A DNA stretch of 64,000 bases, from positions 2,418,001 through 2,482,000 of the forward strand of contig NZ_QUMQ01000001.1 of NCBI RefSeq assembly GCF_003387075.1, in the 5' to 3' direction. Both the position numbers and the translations under genes were made by a program. The stretch is from Asanoa ferruginea. Its GTDB lineage: Bacteria; Actinomycetota; Actinomycetes; Mycobacteriales; Micromonosporaceae. Each line of letters starts with the position of its first letter. Within the stretch, counting starts at the first letter, position 1. The notes under the pieces are model-generated. The model was not told the DNA's origin. It was given only the letters and a program-made list of their open reading frames with translations, and searched no databases. Below, piece by piece: positions 8,380 through 19,172 of the stretch.

Positions 8380-11300
8380 GCCTTGCCTCCCTTGACACCA
8401 CGCTCGGCGATCTCCTGGGCCGCCTCGAAGTAGCTGGTGGCGCCGCGCGACCCCGGATCGTAGGTCATGACCGACTGGCCATAGCTAGGCGCCTCGGAGA
8501 CCCGGACGTTGCGGGGGATGACCGCGCGCAGCACCTTGTCGCCAAAGTGGTTACGCACGTCCTGCTCAACGGCGTCGGCCAGGCGGGTACGCCGGTCGTA
8601 CATGGTCAGCAGGATCGTCGAGACGTCGAGCGTCGGGTTGAGGTGCTGGCGTACCAAATTGATGTTGTTGATCAGTTGGTTGAGCCCTTCCAGCGCGTAG
8701 TACTCGCACTGGATCGGGATCAGCACCTCTTGCGCCGCGACGAGCGCGTTGACGGTCAGGAGGCCCAGTGACGGCGGGCAGTCGATGAAGACGTAGTCGA
8801 ACGTGTCGGGGTGCGCGGCGATCGCCCTGGAGAGGCGCGACTCGCGCGCAACCACGGAAACGAGCTCGATCTCCGCGCCGGCGAGGTCGATCGTGGCGGG
8901 CACGCACCACAGGTTGGGGATGCCCTCGACCGCCTGGGCAACGTCCGAGAGGGGCACGTTGTCGATCAGGCAGTCGTAGACGTCCGGGATGCCGGCGTGG
9001 TGCGGCACGTTGAGCCCAGTCGAGGCGTTGCCCTGCGGGTCGAGGTCGACCACCAGGACTCGGTTGCCATGCAGCGCGAGGCCGACAGCAAGGTTCACGG
9101 TGGTCGTGGTCTTACCCACGCCACCTTTCTGGTTCGCGACACACATGATCCTGGTGTGATCCGGACGCGGCATCGTGATCTCACCGCTCGGGTTCAGGAT
9201 CTGTACGGCGCGCAATGCCTCCATAGCCAACGGTGGATCGTCCTCTTCGCGCGTCGGGGTTTCACGTGAAACGTACGCGTCGGTCACCGCTTCCTCCGGG
9301 ATCACCTCGGGCGCCGCGGCGGGCGTGTCTGTCCGAGGCTCTGCAGGCCGGGACGGGGCAACGTCGACCCGATCCGTGCTGGGGGCAGGCTGCGGGCGGG
9401 GTGCCGGAGCCGGGGGGCGCTCAGCCACGTCTGGCCGACCCGGATAAGCACCGCTGGTGCCGTTGTCCGGGCTAGAAAATGGTACGGCCAGGGGTACGCG
9501 CGGCGCTGCCCCGGTGCCATCCGCTGCGGCATTCACCGGACCGCTCTGTCCACTCTCGACACGCGGGTGCGGGAGGCCGGGGTCAGGGACCTGCGCACGC
9601 CTGCCGACGGCCCAACCATCGGGCCCGGTTTCACGTGAAACATGAGGTGCTGTCGCGCCGGGGTCGTGGCTGCCGTTGTCATGCACGGTGTCGTCCCTGT
9701 CCGCTCGGGGTGTATCGGCTTCGCCGAAGCTCGAGGCAATCGCATCTGGCGGCAAAGTCACCTCGGCCGGCTCAGCCGGGGCACTGCGCGTCTGGTCCGC
9801 CTGCGCGGGGGAGTGCACTCCCGCCGCGCGTTCCGCGCTATTGCCGCGCGGCCAGCCTACGGCCGAACTCCGTTCAAGGCCACGGCTGTTCGGACCGTCG
9901 GCCGTTTCGGTACCCGAGTGTGGAGGGACAAACACCAGGAAGCCGTCAACCAGGCGCAGGTAACCACCCCGCCGAGGCGTCGCGACCGGCGGCCAACCCG
10001 TGCCGCCCACGGGTACGCGACGGGAACCTGACACGCCACCGCGCCGGTTGGCACCCTTCGCACCGGGCTCTTGAGCCAGGTTGTCGGGGTCGTCCTCCTG
10101 CGACGGACTCGGAGCCGGTCCCGGCCGTGGACCCTTGTTGCCAGGTCGCGGCCTGCCGCCCGCCTCGGAAGGCGGCTGATTCTTGGGCTTTTGCCGCATG
10201 TCGGGCGAACCCGGCTCTTGTTGTGGTGACCTCGCCGCCGGCGCTCGACCGCGCCCTACGCTCTCAGTTCGAGGATCGTTGGTCCGATCCACGAAGTTCG
10301 CTGCCTTACGTGCCGCCCCACCCGTTGTGTGCCGGCGGTCCGCGCCGCCCGGCTCCCCGTCCCGCATAACCGAACCAGACACCGCAGTACCTCGACTCGA
10401 ATCGCGCGTTCTTCTTCCGCCATCTGATCCACCCGACTCGCCCTTGGCCCGAGTTGGGCTGCTCTCAGCGCCCTTCCGCTGTTCCTTCGGCACTCCGCGC
10501 CGCTTCGCCACAAGGGACCCTGCCGCCGGCGCGCCAGCGGCAGGGGAGTCGGCTTTGTCCCCATCGGGTCTGGCGGTGTGCTCGCCGTCGGCGGCTCGCG
10601 TGCCGTGCCCGGTTGCGCCGCCATCCGACCGCTTGGCCTTCGCGAGGGGTCGACCGGCAGCGGCCTTGGATTTCGCGGCGGCAACCGAGGCACGTTTTCT
10701 TCGACCGGACGGAGGCTCGGCCTCGGGGTCGGTCTGCCGGACGGAGCCCGGGCCAGCCTGCTGCTGGGCCTGGGAGCCGGTCTGCCGCTCGGTTTGGCGC
10801 TCAGCCTTCCGCTCGCTCTGGCGCTCAGCCTGGCGATCCGCCTTCCGCTCGCCCTCGCGCTCAGCCTCGCGGTCCGCCTTCCCCCCGCCTTGGAGCTCAG
10901 CCTCGCGGTCCGTCTTCCGCTCACTCTGGCGCTCGCCCTGGCGCTCGCCCTGGCGCTGAGCCTTCCCCTCGGTCTGGCGGTCCGCCCGCAGCCCAGCCTG
11001 GCGGTTCACCTGCTGCTCAGCCCGGGGGTCGACTTGCGGCTCAGCCTCACGCTCCGCCTCGGCAACGAGCCTGCGCGCCGCGGGTCCAATGTCTGCACCG
11101 GCGCGTGACGCATCCTGTCGCTCTGGCTCCGCTCCAGTGAGGCGACGGCGCGCGGCGGCTGCTCCTGCACGCCGAACGGGCTTGGGTCCTCCGCTACCAG
11201 AGGACACACCGCCGCCAACAAGCTCGGGGTCCCCAGCCCGATCTGACACGAAGTCAGGTGCATCGTGCTGGGCCTCGGCCGGAGCGGTAGCGCGGGTGAC

Positions 11301-12956
11301 TCGCCCCCGCGAAGCCGGGACTCCACGCGCATCGTCCGGCTGTTGATTGGGCGTCCGCGGTGCCGACGATGACCGACTCGACGAGCGGGTCGCTTTCGCC
11401 GAAGGGGGTGCTGCCGGGGTGGCTGGCCGGCCCGACCCGGCCGTCCCCGAGCCACGCGGTGCGGAGGTGACGCGCGCGGCAGACTGCACATCGTCGCCGT
11501 CGTCAGAGTCTCGCGATGCAATCAGCGAAGTGTCGAAAAGGGGTTCCGGATCCGGCCGAGCGGAGCCGCGTCGCGAGCGCGGCGTCCCAACTACAGACGG
11601 CCTTGCCCCAGCTCGCGATGAAGCTCGACGCGACCCACCAGCCGGAACCGGAATGTCCTCCTCGGCCAGCGGAGCCTTCGCCTGTGCCCCCACGCGGGAC
11701 GACGGAGATCGCCGCGGTCTACCGGCGCCAGTTGGTTGATCACCGTCAGCCGCCCCAGCCGCGCGCGAGGCGGACCGGCGCGAAGCACCAGCGGCGGCGG
11801 GCACGTCTCCTCCGACCGCAATGGCATCCGCCGAAACCGCGGATCCCGCAGGAGGTCGCTGCCGCCCGACTGCGGAAGGATCGTCGCCGCTCGTCGAGGC
11901 GGCGTTCGACCGTGCCGCAGCCGACGGTGATGGGGATCGTCCGCGACGACCTGAGGGGGCTGCGTCGGCGCCGCCCACAGCGGCGTTCGACAACACCGCA
12001 GCCGACCGCGGCGCACGCCGCCGCTGGCCGCCTGCGGCGGCAGGGCCGCCGCTTTCGGGTACCTGGGCATCCGGTAACACCGCAGCCGACCGCGATCGGC
12101 GCGGACCAACAGAGACGGCCGACTCCTCGCGCTTGGCCGCCGCGGTAGCCGACCGCACAGCCGATCGGGACGGGCTGGGACCGGCAGATGCCGCCAACTC
12201 CTCACGCTCGGCATCCGCCGAAACCGCGGATCCGGCTTCCGATTGAGCCCTGCGCCGGCCTCTGGACGAGCCGGCATCGCGACCGGCTGCCGTAGGCGTC
12301 GAGGGTGCGGCACCGACGTTGGGTTCAGCCCTCGCCGGCTTCGACGTGGGGCGTGCCGAGGCAGTGCGCTTCCCGGTCGGGACCGCGTCGCCGCTGTCCG
12401 GCGCCGCACCCGCACGGGACTGGCGCGGTGTGCCTGTCGATCGCGCCGGAGCCTTCCGCACAACCGAGCCGGCAGCAGCGGCAGGCGCACGCTCGGGAGA
12501 CGGGTCCAGGCCGACCGGTGAAGTCTTGCTGCCACGCCGGGCACTGCCGACGGGCGGGCCCGACACCTCCTGGGCTGCGACAGCCCGAGCAGTCGCACGC
12601 GAAGGCGACGCGGCTGAGGAGGAATCCGCACCCTGCGGAGCCGCACGGCGCGAGCCCGCGCGAGGAGGCGCCGACTCGACGGACTCAGCCGCATCGGCTT
12701 TGGCGCGGGCGGCTTGAGCGCCCGGCCGCCCCGAACGGCCAGACTCAACGCGATCGGCCCGGCCAGCGACAGGCGCGCTCGCACGCTGAGCGCCGACCGC
12801 CTTGCGACTGGCCGGCTTCGATGTCGCGGCGGGTTCGGAAGGCCCAGCGGACCGAGAACCGGCCTTGCGTGCCGGACGGGCGGACTCCGCGACAGGATCC
12901 ACCGGCGACGGCGGGGAAGAAGATCCGAACTCAGGTACAGCTCCCCGCCGGCCCAT
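8376..12956 (-). CDS. parA: Chromosome partitioning ATPase ParA with ~1268-residue N-terminal extension
   Basis: The last 258 residues (from about 1269) are a complete deviant-Walker ParA/Soj: [36 protein letters not shown] and the ending [12 protein letters not shown]. It is a nucleoid-bound ATPase that moves ParB-parS complexes. Before it the frame stays open for ~1268 residues of Ala/Ser/Arg/Gly/Pro-rich sequence. This includes a charged R-Q-E-R-rich stretch (about 628-740) and one hydrophobic patch, [16 protein letters not shown] (about 995-1010). ATG 12956 follows the rsmG stop directly (TAAATG) with GGAGGGG at 12961-12967, so the long start is well supported. ParA is usually about 300-450 residues. 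A shorter internal start cannot be excluded. Confidence 0.9.
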   Translation of the reverse strand: MGRRGAVPEFGSSSPPSPVDPVAESARPARKAGSRSAGPSEPAATSKPASRKAVGAQRASAPVAGRADRVESGRSGRPGAQAARAKADAAESVESAPPRAGSRRAAPQGADSSSAASPSRATARAVAAQEVSGPPVGSARRGSKTSPVGLDPSPERAPAAAAGSVVRKAPARSTGTPRQSRAGAAPDSGDAVPTGKRTASARPTSKPARAEPNVGAAPSTPTAAGRDAGSSRGRRRAQSEAGSAVSADAEREELAASAGPSPSRSAVRSATAAAKREESAVSVGPRRSRSAAVLPDAQVPESGGPAAAGGQRRRAPRSAAVLSNAAVGGADAAPSGRRGRSPSPSAAARSNAASTSGDDPSAVGRQRPPAGSAVSADAIAVGGDVPAAAGASRRSASRAAGAADGDQPTGAGRPRRSPSSRVGAQAKAPLAEEDIPVPAGGSRRASSRAGARPSVVGTPRSRRGSARPDPEPLFDTSLIASRDSDDGDDVQSAARVTSAPRGSGTAGSGRPATPAAPPSAKATRSSSRSSSAPRTPNQQPDDARGVPASRGRVTRATAPAEAQHDAPDFVSDRAGDPELVGGGVSSGSGGPKPVRRAGAAAARRRLTGAEPERQDASRAGADIGPAARRLVAEAEREAEPQVDPRAEQQVNRQAGLRADRQTEGKAQRQGERQGERQSERKTDREAELQGGGKADREAEREGERKADRQAERQSERKAERQTERQTGSQAQQQAGPGSVRQTDPEAEPPSGRRKRASVAAAKSKAAAGRPLAKAKRSDGGATGHGTRAADGEHTARPDGDKADSPAAGAPAAGSLVAKRRGVPKEQRKGAESSPTRAKGESGGSDGGRRTRDSSRGTAVSGSVMRDGEPGGADRRHTTGGAARKAANFVDRTNDPRTESVGRGRAPAARSPQQEPGSPDMRQKPKNQPPSEAGGRPRPGNKGPRPGPAPSPSQEDDPDNLAQEPGAKGANRRGGVSGSRRVPVGGTGWPPVATPRRGGYLRLVDGFLVFVPPHSGTETADGPNSRGLERSSAVGWPRGNSAERAAGVHSPAQADQTRSAPAEPAEVTLPPDAIASSFGEADTPRADRDDTVHDNGSHDPGATAPHVSRETGPDGWAVGRRAQVPDPGLPHPRVESGQSGPVNAAADGTGAAPRVPLAVPFSSPDNGTSGAYPGRPDVAERPPAPAPRPQPAPSTDRVDVAPSRPAEPRTDTPAAAPEVIPEEAVTDAYVSRETPTREEDDPPLAMEALRAVQILNPSGEITMPRPDHTRIMCVANQKGGVGKTTTTVNLAVGLALHGNRVLVVDLDPQGNASTGLNVPHHAGIPDVYDCLIDNVPLSDVAQAVEGIPNLWCVPATIDLAGAEIELVSVVARESRLSRAIAAHPDTFDYVFIDCPPSLGLLTVNALVAAQEVLIPIQCEYYALEGLNQLINNINLVRQHLNPTLDVSTILLTMYDRRTRLADAVEQDVRNHFGDKVLRAVIPRNVRVSEAPSYGQSVMTYDPGSRGATSYFEAAQEIAERGVKGGKA
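9259..9272. other. parS: parS site (perfect 14-mer) inside parA
   Basis: GTTTCACGTGAAAC within the parA extension. In the parA frame it reads Val-Ser-Arg-Glu-Thr, in the local context [11 protein letters not shown]. Confidence 0.92.
9628..9641. other. parS: parS site (perfect 14-mer) inside parA
   Basis: GTTTCACGTGAAAC, 369 bp from the previous site and in the same reading phase. It again encodes Val-Ser-Arg-Glu-Thr ([11 protein letters not shown]). CAT follows, giving a near-16-mer match on one side. Confidence 0.92.
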
Positions 12957-13682
12957 TTATCCCCTCCGCGATCTCCCGCGACCTCCGCCGCCGTCCGAGG
13001 CCGGACGGCTGCGTCCTCGGCCTGCCGGCCGAGGGTGTGCCGGCTCGACGATGCGCTCGCGGACGATTTCCACGACGGTCGTCGGCGGGTCGACCAGGCC
13101 GACCCCGCAATGCCGTACGACCGGCGTGGCTCCGCCCAGTCGACCGATCGCGGTCTGGTGTTCCGCGATCTCGTCGGAGGCCGACGCGCCCTTGAGGGCG
13201 AGCAGCCGTCCGCCGGGTGCGGTGAGGGGGAGACACCAGCCGGCGAGCCGGTCGAGCGGCGCGACCGCCCGAGCGGTGACCACGTCGGCGGGGACCAGGG
13301 CGTCCCGTACCTCCTCGGCTCGGCCGCGGACGACGGTTACGGCGTCGTCCAGGCCGAGCTCGGCCACCACTTCCGCCAGGAAGGCGGTCCGTCGTGCCAA
13401 TGGCTCGACCAGGACCATGGTCAGGTCCGGCCGCGCCACCGCAAGCACGATACCGGGCAAACCCGCCCCAGACCCCACGTCAACCACCGAAGCGCCGGAC
13501 GGGATCAATTCGGTCATAGTGGCGCAGTTCAGCAGATGGCGGTCCCAGATCCGGGGTGCCTCGCGCGGGCCGATCAAGCCACGCACAACCCCGTCGGTGA
13601 CGAGCAGCTCGGCATAACGCGCGGCCAACGGCAACCGGTCACCGAACAACACCGAAGCAGCAGCGGGCACGGGGGCGGTCAC
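12957..13682 (-). CDS. rsmG: 16S rRNA (guanine(527)-N7)-methyltransferase RsmG
   Basis: SAM-dependent methylation of G527 in 16S rRNA (E. coli numbering). 241 residues from GTG 13682, whose upstream GGGGGT is a weak ribosome site; an open frame continues upstream, but it overlaps jag and has no homology. Seen: [12 protein letters not shown] near residue 45, the SAM loop [33 protein letters not shown], and [13 protein letters not shown]. The last ~25 residues are an Arg/Gly-rich tail. Its TAA is followed at once by the parA ATG, a strong coupling. A 12-bp hairpin separates it from jag. Confidence 0.95.
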   Translation of the reverse strand: MTAPVPAAASVLFGDRLPLAARYAELLVTDGVVRGLIGPREAPRIWDRHLLNCATMTELIPSGASVVDVGSGAGLPGIVLAVARPDLTMVLVEPLARRTAFLAEVVAELGLDDAVTVVRGRAEEVRDALVPADVVTARAVAPLDRLAGWCLPLTAPGGRLLALKGASASDEIAEHQTAIGRLGGATPVVRHCGVGLVDPPTTVVEIVRERIVEPAHPRPAGRGRSRPASDGGGGRGRSRRG

Positions 13683-13703
13683 GAGCGGACCCCCGGCATG
13701 GAA

Positions 13704-13731
13704 CGGCCCGGGCGGATGACCGCCCGGGCCG
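13704..13731 (-). terminator. Perfect GC hairpin between jag and rsmG
   Basis: CGGCCCGGGCGG (13704-13715), loop ATGA, CCGCCCGGGCCG (13720-13731): a 12-bp perfect stem with a tetraloop. It sits 27 bp after the jag stop. There is no T tract, so it may terminate, pause or protect an mRNA end. Confidence 0.7.
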
Positions 13732-13758
13732 AAGCCGCCGCGCTGAGCGCGGCCCGTG

Positions 13759-14421
13759 TCACGAAACCGGCCGCACGATGATGCGGCGGTGCGGCTCGAC
13801 GCCCTCGGACTCACTTTCAACACCGGCAAGGGCGTTGACCACATCGTGTACGCATTTGCGCTCGAACGCCGACATCGGCTCGAGGCGCACGGCCTCGCCG
13901 TATTCCTTGACCTTCTCGACCGCGTTCTTGGCCACGGCGGCGAGTTCCTTGCGCCGGGTGGCGCGGTAGCCGCCGACGTCGAGCAGCAGTCGGCTCGGCG
14001 ACCCGGTTTCACGGAAGACCGCCAGCCGGGTCAGCTCCTGGAGCGCCTCCAGCGTGGCGCCGCGCTGGCCGACCAGCGGCTGGAGCCGCCCGCCGACGAC
14101 CTCGACGACCGGACGGCCGCCGGACACCAGCTCGTCGATATCGCCGTCGTAGTCGAGGATGTCGAGCAGGCCCTCGACGTAGTCCGCGGCGATCTCGCTC
14201 TGCCGGAACAGGTCGTTGTCGCTGGTCTCCTTGGTCTCCGCGACCGCGGAGCCCGCCGCGTCGTCGTCGCCCTCGGCCTCGTCTTCGGCCTCGTCGCCGT
14301 CTTCGCCCTCGTCGACCGCCTCGTCGTCCTCGGCCGTGTCGGCCTCGTCCACGCGCGCGGCAGCCTCGTCGTTCTCCTCTTCGAAGGGCTTGTCGGTGCG
14401 GGGGATGCTGGTGTCGGTCAC
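13759..14421 (-). CDS. jag: Jag/KhpB RNA-binding protein (KH + R3H)
   Basis: Single-stranded nucleic acid-binding protein of the SpoIIIJ-associated family, partner of KhpA-type proteins. It is linked to membrane protein and cell-envelope gene control. About 220 residues from GTG 14421, which has GGAG 8 nt upstream; an in-frame GTG at 14454 lacks that. Residues ~10-65 are strongly acidic (Glu/Asp/Ala). A KH-like domain with [21 protein letters not shown] and an R3H-type end ([17 protein letters not shown]) follow. It lies downstream of yidC on the same strand, the usual order. Confidence 0.92.
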   Translation of the reverse strand: MTDTSIPRTDKPFEEENDEAAARVDEADTAEDDEAVDEGEDGDEAEDEAEGDDDAAGSAVAETKETSDNDLFRQSEIAADYVEGLLDILDYDGDIDELVSGGRPVVEVVGGRLQPLVGQRGATLEALQELTRLAVFRETGSPSRLLLDVGGYRATRRKELAAVAKNAVEKVKEYGEAVRLEPMSAFERKCVHDVVNALAGVESESEGVEPHRRIIVRPVS

Positions 14422-14522
14422 GGTGTCATCTCCGTATGTCTCTCGCCGGACCACTGGGTCCGCTGGTCAGCCCGGCCGGTGAGCGCAGTCACCGGGCCGG
14501 GCACGTATGGGTGTCGCGAGGC

Positions 14523-14549
14523 GCGGCCGGCGGAGGAGTCGCCGGCCGC
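14523..14549 (-). terminator. Hairpin between yidC and jag
   Basis: GCGGCCGGCG (14523-14532) pairs with CGCCGGCCGC (14540-14549) around GAGGAGT, just after the yidC stop. There is no T tract. It may act as an attenuator or RNA-stability element in the yidC-jag operon. Confidence 0.55.
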
Positions 14550-14554
14550 AGCGC

Positions 14555-15694
14555 TCATTGACGTTTAGCGGGGCGGCGGCCGCCCTTTTTCGGGTTGACC
14601 GGTTTAGCGCCGGGTTTGGGTGCCAGCGCCTTGCCGTCGGTCGCGGGCTTGGCCTCGGGCTGCTTGCCGTTGGCCTTGCTGCTGGCCTGGCGCGACGGTG
14701 CGGCCTTGCCGTTGGTCGCGCCCTTGCCGACCGGCTTGGCGGTCGCACCCGGCTGCGGCGTGGCAGCCGACTTGGCGGCGTCGGTGAGCCGGCTGAGCAG
14801 GCCGCCGGACTTCGGCTGGGCCTCGCGGGCGGCCGCGGCGGCCCGGGCCTTCTCGCCCGCCTCGGAGTAACGGCTGGGCAGGTTGGCCTTGTTGACGGCC
14901 GGTGGCGGGAACTTGCGCAACACCCACTGCTGCTGCGCCAGGGTGAACAGGTTGTTCGTGACCCAGTAGATGATCACGCCGATCGGGAAGATCGCACCGG
15001 AGATCAGCAGCGACGCCGGGATGCCGTAGAGCATGATCCGCTGCAACATCCGCTGCTGCGGGTCTTCGGCCCAGCCGGTCTTGAGGATCATCTGGCGGCT
15101 GGTCAGGTAGGTCGTCGTGATCATGATGGCGACCAGGATGGCCGCGATGATCTTTACCGTGGTGACGCTCGAGTCGAGGACGGCGAGTTCAGAAGCGCTC
15201 GAGCCGAACCGACCGGAGATGGGTGCGGTGAACAGCGTCGCGTGTGAGGCGCTGTCGAACTGCTGCGCGGTCCACCCGTACAACTCCTTGAGCTGGTTGT
15301 TCGGGTTTACGCGTTTCAGCACGTGGAAGAGGCCGAGGAAGACCGGAATCTGGAGGAACATCGGAAGGCAGCCCATGAGCGGGTTCGCCTTCTCGGTGCG
15401 GTAGAGCTCCATGATCTCTTTTTGGAGCGTTTCCCGGTCGCCCTTGTGTTTCTCCTGCAGCTCCTTGACCTTGGGCTGCAGGGCCTGCATAGCGCGTTGT
15501 GACTTGATCTGTTTGACGAAGACCGGGAACAGGATCACCCGGACCGTGACAACCAGGAAGAAGATCGCCAGGATCCAGGACCAGGTGGTGCCGAGCACCG
15601 CGTGGTCGGGCACACCGATGGCATCCCACACCCCGTGCCAGCGCAGCAGGATCCACGAGATCGCCCAGTAGATCCAGTCAAGACTGATGTGCAC
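14555..15694 (-). CDS. yidC: Membrane protein insertase YidC/Oxa1
   Basis: Inserts membrane proteins, alone or with SecYEG. About 379 residues. Start GTG 15694 with GGAG 6 nt upstream is preferred to the adjacent TTG. The core has five hydrophobic segments: an N-terminal helix (DWIYWAISWILL), AIFFLVVTVRVILFPVFVKQ with the conserved Arg of the insertase groove, the family stretch GCLPMFLQIPVFLGLFHVLK, VKIIAAILVAIMITTTYL, and ISGAIFPIGVIIYWVTNNLF. The ~100-residue tail is Lys/Ala/Pro-rich, as expected for ribosome contact. It is the Gram-positive type without the large periplasmic domain. Confidence 0.96.
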   Translation of the reverse strand: MHISLDWIYWAISWILLRWHGVWDAIGVPDHAVLGTTWSWILAIFFLVVTVRVILFPVFVKQIKSQRAMQALQPKVKELQEKHKGDRETLQKEIMELYRTEKANPLMGCLPMFLQIPVFLGLFHVLKRVNPNNQLKELYGWTAQQFDSASHATLFTAPISGRFGSSASELAVLDSSVTTVKIIAAILVAIMITTTYLTSRQMILKTGWAEDPQQRMLQRIMLYGIPASLLISGAIFPIGVIIYWVTNNLFTLAQQQWVLRKFPPPAVNKANLPSRYSEAGEKARAAAAAREAQPKSGGLLSRLTDAAKSAATPQPGATAKPVGKGATNGKAAPSRQASSKANGKQPEAKPATDGKALAPKPGAKPVNPKKGGRRPAKRQ

Positions 15695-15706
15695 CAAGGG
15701 CTCCTG

Positions 15707-16021
15707 TCACTCGGCCAGGGGTTCCGCCGTGTTGGCGGGGCGACGACGACGCGGCTCAGGGACCGGGTCGTAGCCACCGGGGTGGAAGGGGTGGCAGCGC
15801 AGCAGCCGCCAGATCGTCAGACCGGTTCCACGGATCGCGCCATGCCGCGACACAGCCTCGAGGCCGTAAGCGCTACACGACGGATAGAACCGACAGCGAG
15901 CCGGCAGTGCCGGGCTTATCCAACGACGGTACGCGATGATGCAAAAAGCCAGCACGCGGGCGGGGAGGCTGATGTTCTTGGGTGTCGTGTTGCTGATGGT
16001 TTCCTGTGAACTCACTGACAT
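15707..16021 (-). CDS. yidD: Membrane protein insertion efficiency factor YidD
   Basis: Small membrane-associated protein that helps YidC-dependent insertion. About 104 residues. ATG 16021 overlaps the rnpA stop (TGATG); a GTG one codon upstream is also possible. The family core is clear: [20 protein letters not shown], then [20 protein letters not shown] and [14 protein letters not shown], with all three conserved cysteines. The first ~20 residues are a variable polar extension. Confidence 0.95.
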   Translation of the reverse strand: MSVSSQETISNTTPKNISLPARVLAFCIIAYRRWISPALPARCRFYPSCSAYGLEAVSRHGAIRGTGLTIWRLLRCHPFHPGGYDPVPEPRRRRPANTAEPLAE

Positions 16022-16386
16022 CACACCCCCCGAGCCGCGGCGATGGCCTTATCAAGATCAACACCGAGTCGTTGGTACGAGCGATCGGCGGCCTGTGGCA
16101 GCGCCCGGACCACAAGGGTGCTCCCGGCCGGCAAGGCGGCTAGCCGCTCCCGGGAGAGGTGTCGCAGGCGGCGCTTGACCTGGTTGCGCACCACGGCGCC
16201 GCCGACGGCCTTGGACACGACGAAGCCGGCGCGCGCCGATGGGGCGGCGGACGCCGGCTGGTCGAGATCGGGTGAAGCAGGGAGTGTCAGGTGGACGACC
16301 ACAGCGCCGCGGCCGGCTCGGCGGCCACCGCGAACGGCGGTGGTGAACTCGTCGCGGCGCCGGAGGCGCTGCGCGGCGGCCAGCAT
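16021..16386 (-). CDS. rnpA: Ribonuclease P protein component
   Basis: Protein subunit that binds the RNase P RNA and the 5' leader of pre-tRNA during maturation. 121 residues, normal length. The RNR signature is [11 protein letters not shown] at about residues 67-77. The N-terminal [17 protein letters not shown] and the central [14 protein letters not shown] also fit. The gene lies 30 bp after rpmH and overlaps yidD, forming the classic rpmH-rnpA-yidD-yidC unit. Confidence 0.96.
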   Translation of the reverse strand: MLAAAQRLRRRDEFTTAVRGGRRAGRGAVVVHLTLPASPDLDQPASAAPSARAGFVVSKAVGGAVVRNQVKRRLRHLSRERLAALPAGSTLVVRALPQAADRSYQRLGVDLDKAIAAARGV

Positions 16387-16416
16387 CGCTGCCCTACTTC
16401 CATCTTGGTGCCGGAC

Positions 16417-16554
16417 TCAGGCCGACAGCTCCTTGCGACCCTTGGCCCGGCGGGCGGAGAGGATCGCGCGGCCCGCGCGGGTGCGCATGCGCAGCCGGAA
16501 GCCGTGGGTCTTGGAGCGCCGGCGGTTGTTCGGCTGGAAGGTGCGCTTGCTCAC
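16417..16554 (-). CDS. rpmH: 50S ribosomal protein L34
   Basis: 45-residue, very basic ribosomal protein starting at GTG 16554 ([15 protein letters not shown]) and carrying [17 protein letters not shown] and the ending [12 protein letters not shown]. These are the standard L34 landmarks. It is first in the minus-strand cluster and divergent from dnaA. Confidence 0.98.
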   Translation of the reverse strand: MSKRTFQPNNRRRSKTHGFRLRMRTRAGRAILSARRAKGRKELSA

Positions 16555-17147
16555 GTCAGGCTCTCCGTCGTCGGGCGGCCCCAGGGTCGGGCCGGTCGTG
16601 TGGTGTTCTGTGCACGGCGCGCTCCGCGCGAGCGGGCGTGGGTCGGCCCACGCAGCAAACACCCGCCACCCTACCAGAGGGCGACGGAGCGGCCGCTCAA
16701 GCCTACGCACGCACGCAATGACCGTCAAACACCGGCAGACAGCGCGTCAGCGCAGGCCGCGGCCTCTTCGACGCAGGGGCCACTGCCCCCTTTCGCGTAT
16801 GCCGAGAAGGCAGTTCTGTGGACAACGGTTGTAGGGGTGTGGACAACGCTGTTAGCGTGCCGGGTTGCTGGTCGGCGATCTGGGGGGCTCACGGCTGCCA
16901 TATGGGGCAAAACCGGGCGAGGTAGTCAATCGTTCGGCACGGTGTAGTCACACCGATGCCGGATCGGCTGAACCCGGGGTCGTCAGTTCGTATGGGTATG
17001 GCGCCACGATCGGCTAGCACACAGGCTGTGGATAACTTGTGGACAGCGGTCAGGCCAGCCGCCCGTACGCGGGGGTTGTGCCAGGTCACAGCGGGTGGGG
17101 CTGGCCCGTCTCGACCGAGCACATGAAGCGAGGGGGGTGGCAACGGG
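16555..17147. promoter_or_regulatory. rpmH-dnaA divergent control region with DnaA boxes
   Basis: The 593-bp gap between rpmH and dnaA. It holds two perfect DnaA boxes in reverse orientation (TGTGGACAA at 16817-16825 and 16838-16846), TGTGGATAA at 17027-17035, and a near-box TGTGGACAG at 17038-17046. Boxes so close to dnaA fit the known autoregulation of dnaA. I see no gene in the gap. Confidence 0.8.
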
Positions 17148-19172
17148 GTGTCCGAGACGATCGATCTCGCCGGCGTCTGGATGGCGGCGACAGATGAACT
17201 AGCGGACGAGATCGTCTCCGCCCAGCAACGTGCCTACCTCCGGCTGACCCGCCTGCGCGCGATCGTCGAAGACACCGCGCTGCTCTCCGTGCCCGACGCG
17301 TTCACCCGCGACGTCATCGAGTCCCGGCTGCGCCCGGCGATCACCGAGGCGCTGTCCCGCCGGATGGGTCGTGCGATCCAGGTGGCGGTCACCGTCCGCC
17401 CGCCGGAAGACGGCCAGAGCCGCCCACCGGGCACCGTCTACACCGGCGCGCCGGAGAGCTACGCCGCCACCGCGTTCCCGCCACACCAGCGCAGCACCGC
17501 ACCCGACACCGAGCAACCGGACGAGCCGGGACCGCCGCGGCCGGCACAGAGCAACCCGGCGCCGGCCCCCCGCCAGGCCACCACACCGCAGTCCGGCAAC
17601 CACCCCGCCCCGGCCAGCGGCGGCACGCCGGCGGGCGAGCCGATCAGCGCGCTCAACGCGCCGACCGCCCTGCACAGTGTCATCTCGCCCAAGCCCAACC
17701 CGCCGATCGAGCCGGCTCCGGTGGCGCCGACCAGCCCCGCCGCTCCGGCCCGCCCGGCCGGCACCGGTGCGGTCGGCAAGGCCCGCCCACCGTCGCCCGC
17801 GGCCAACCCCCAGCCGCGCGATGTCGACCGCGACCGGCAGGACGCGCTGTTCGCGACGCCCTACCCGCCGGCGCCGCCACCGACCATGCCGGGCTACGGC
17901 GCGGGCGGAACGACCTACGGCACGCCGGCTTCCTACCAGCAGCGGTCCGACACGCCACCCACGTTCCGCGCGGATGCCGCGGACCGCGACCGCCGCGACG
18001 GTCGCGGCCAGGCCCCCGACCACCGCGGCGGGCAATACGACGAACCGCCGACCCAGCCGATGCGCCGCGACGGCGGCTCCGACAGCGGACCGGGACGCTC
18101 CGGCGACCGGCGCGACGACCGGCGCGGTGGTGCCGACGGCGGCGGCAATCGGCTCAACCCGAAATACATGTTCGAGACGTTCGTCATCGGTTCGTCCAAC
18201 CGGTTCGCGCACGCCGCGTCGGTCGCGGTCGCCGAGTCGCCGGCGAAGGCCTACAACCCGCTGTTCATCTACGGCAGTTCCGGGCTGGGTAAGACCCACC
18301 TGCTGCACGCGATCGGCCACTACGCGCAGACGCTCGGCAACGCGCGGTCGGTGCGCTACGTCTCGACCGAAGAGTTCACCAACGACTTCATCAACTCGCT
18401 GCGCGACGACAAGACCAGTGCGTTCCAGCGCCGCTACCGCGACGTCGACATCCTGCTGATCGACGACATCCAGTTCCTGGAGAACCGCGAGCGGACCCAG
18501 GAGGAGTTCTTCCACACCTTCAATACGCTGCACAACGCCAACAAGCAGATCGTCATCACCTCTGACCGGTCGCCGAAGCAACTGGCCACATTGGAGGATC
18601 GGCTGCGCACCCGGTTCGAGTGGGGTCTGCTCGCCGACATCCAGCCGCCCGACCTCGAGACGCGGATCGCGATCCTCCAGAAGAAGGCGGCACAGGAGCG
18701 GCTCTACGCGCCGCCAGACGTGCTCGAGTTCATCGCGTCGCGGATCGCCAACTCGATCCGCGAGCTCGAGGGCGCGCTGATCCGGGTCACCGCGTTCGCG
18801 TCGCTGACCCGTTCGCCGGTGGAGCTCGCGATCGCCGAAGAGGTGCTGCGCGACTTCATCCCCGACGGCTCGGGCCCGGAGATCACCGCCGACCAGATCA
18901 TGGTGTCGACGGCCGACTACTTCGGCGTTTCGCTCGAAGACCTGCGCGGCCATTCCCGTTCCCGGGTGCTCGTCAACGCCCGCCAGGTGGCGATGTATCT
19001 CTGTCGCGAGCTGACCGACCTCTCGCTGCCCCGGATCGGGCAGGCGTTCGGCGGCCGCGACCACACCACGGTGATGCACGCCGACCGGAAGATCCGCCAG
19101 CAGATGGCGGAGCGTCGCTCGCTCTACAACCAGATCGCCGAGCTGACGAACCGGATCAAGCAGAACACCTGA
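17148..19172 (+). CDS. dnaA: Chromosomal replication initiator DnaA
   Basis: AAA+ ATPase that binds DnaA boxes, melts oriC and loads the helicase. 674 residues from GTG 17148, with an AGGGGGG run 11 nt upstream. Domain I covers about residues 1-90. Domain II is a very long Pro/Ala/Arg/Asp linker to about 330, longer than in most bacteria. Domain III begins [20 protein letters not shown], with Walker [10 protein letters not shown] near 376-384 and Walker [11 protein letters not shown]. Domain IV carries the box-binding signature [14 protein letters not shown] near 636-649. It faces oriC on its 3' side. Confidence 0.98.
   Translation: MSETIDLAGVWMAATDELADEIVSAQQRAYLRLTRLRAIVEDTALLSVPDAFTRDVIESRLRPAITEALSRRMGRAIQVAVTVRPPEDGQSRPPGTVYTGAPESYAATAFPPHQRSTAPDTEQPDEPGPPRPAQSNPAPAPRQATTPQSGNHPAPASGGTPAGEPISALNAPTALHSVISPKPNPPIEPAPVAPTSPAAPARPAGTGAVGKARPPSPAANPQPRDVDRDRQDALFATPYPPAPPPTMPGYGAGGTTYGTPASYQQRSDTPPTFRADAADRDRRDGRGQAPDHRGGQYDEPPTQPMRRDGGSDSGPGRSGDRRDDRRGGADGGGNRLNPKYMFETFVIGSSNRFAHAASVAVAESPAKAYNPLFIYGSSGLGKTHLLHAIGHYAQTLGNARSVRYVSTEEFTNDFINSLRDDKTSAFQRRYRDVDILLIDDIQFLENRERTQEEFFHTFNTLHNANKQIVITSDRSPKQLATLEDRLRTRFEWGLLADIQPPDLETRIAILQKKAAQERLYAPPDVLEFIASRIANSIRELEGALIRVTAFASLTRSPVELAIAEEVLRDFIPDGSGPEITADQIMVSTADYFGVSLEDLRGHSRSRVLVNARQVAMYLCRELTDLSLPRIGQAFGGRDHTTVMHADRKIRQQMAERRSLYNQIAELTNRIKQNT

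Noticed and set aside
10183-13781. Plus-strand frames opposite the parA extension, considered as the real genes
   Set aside because: They are broken into several overlapping pieces and lack ribosome sites, while the parA frame is continuous, starts at a strong ribosome site and ends in a true ParA domain.
14006-14019. GTTTCACGGAAGAC in jag as a parS site
   Set aside because: Only the left half matches; the right half is not complementary.
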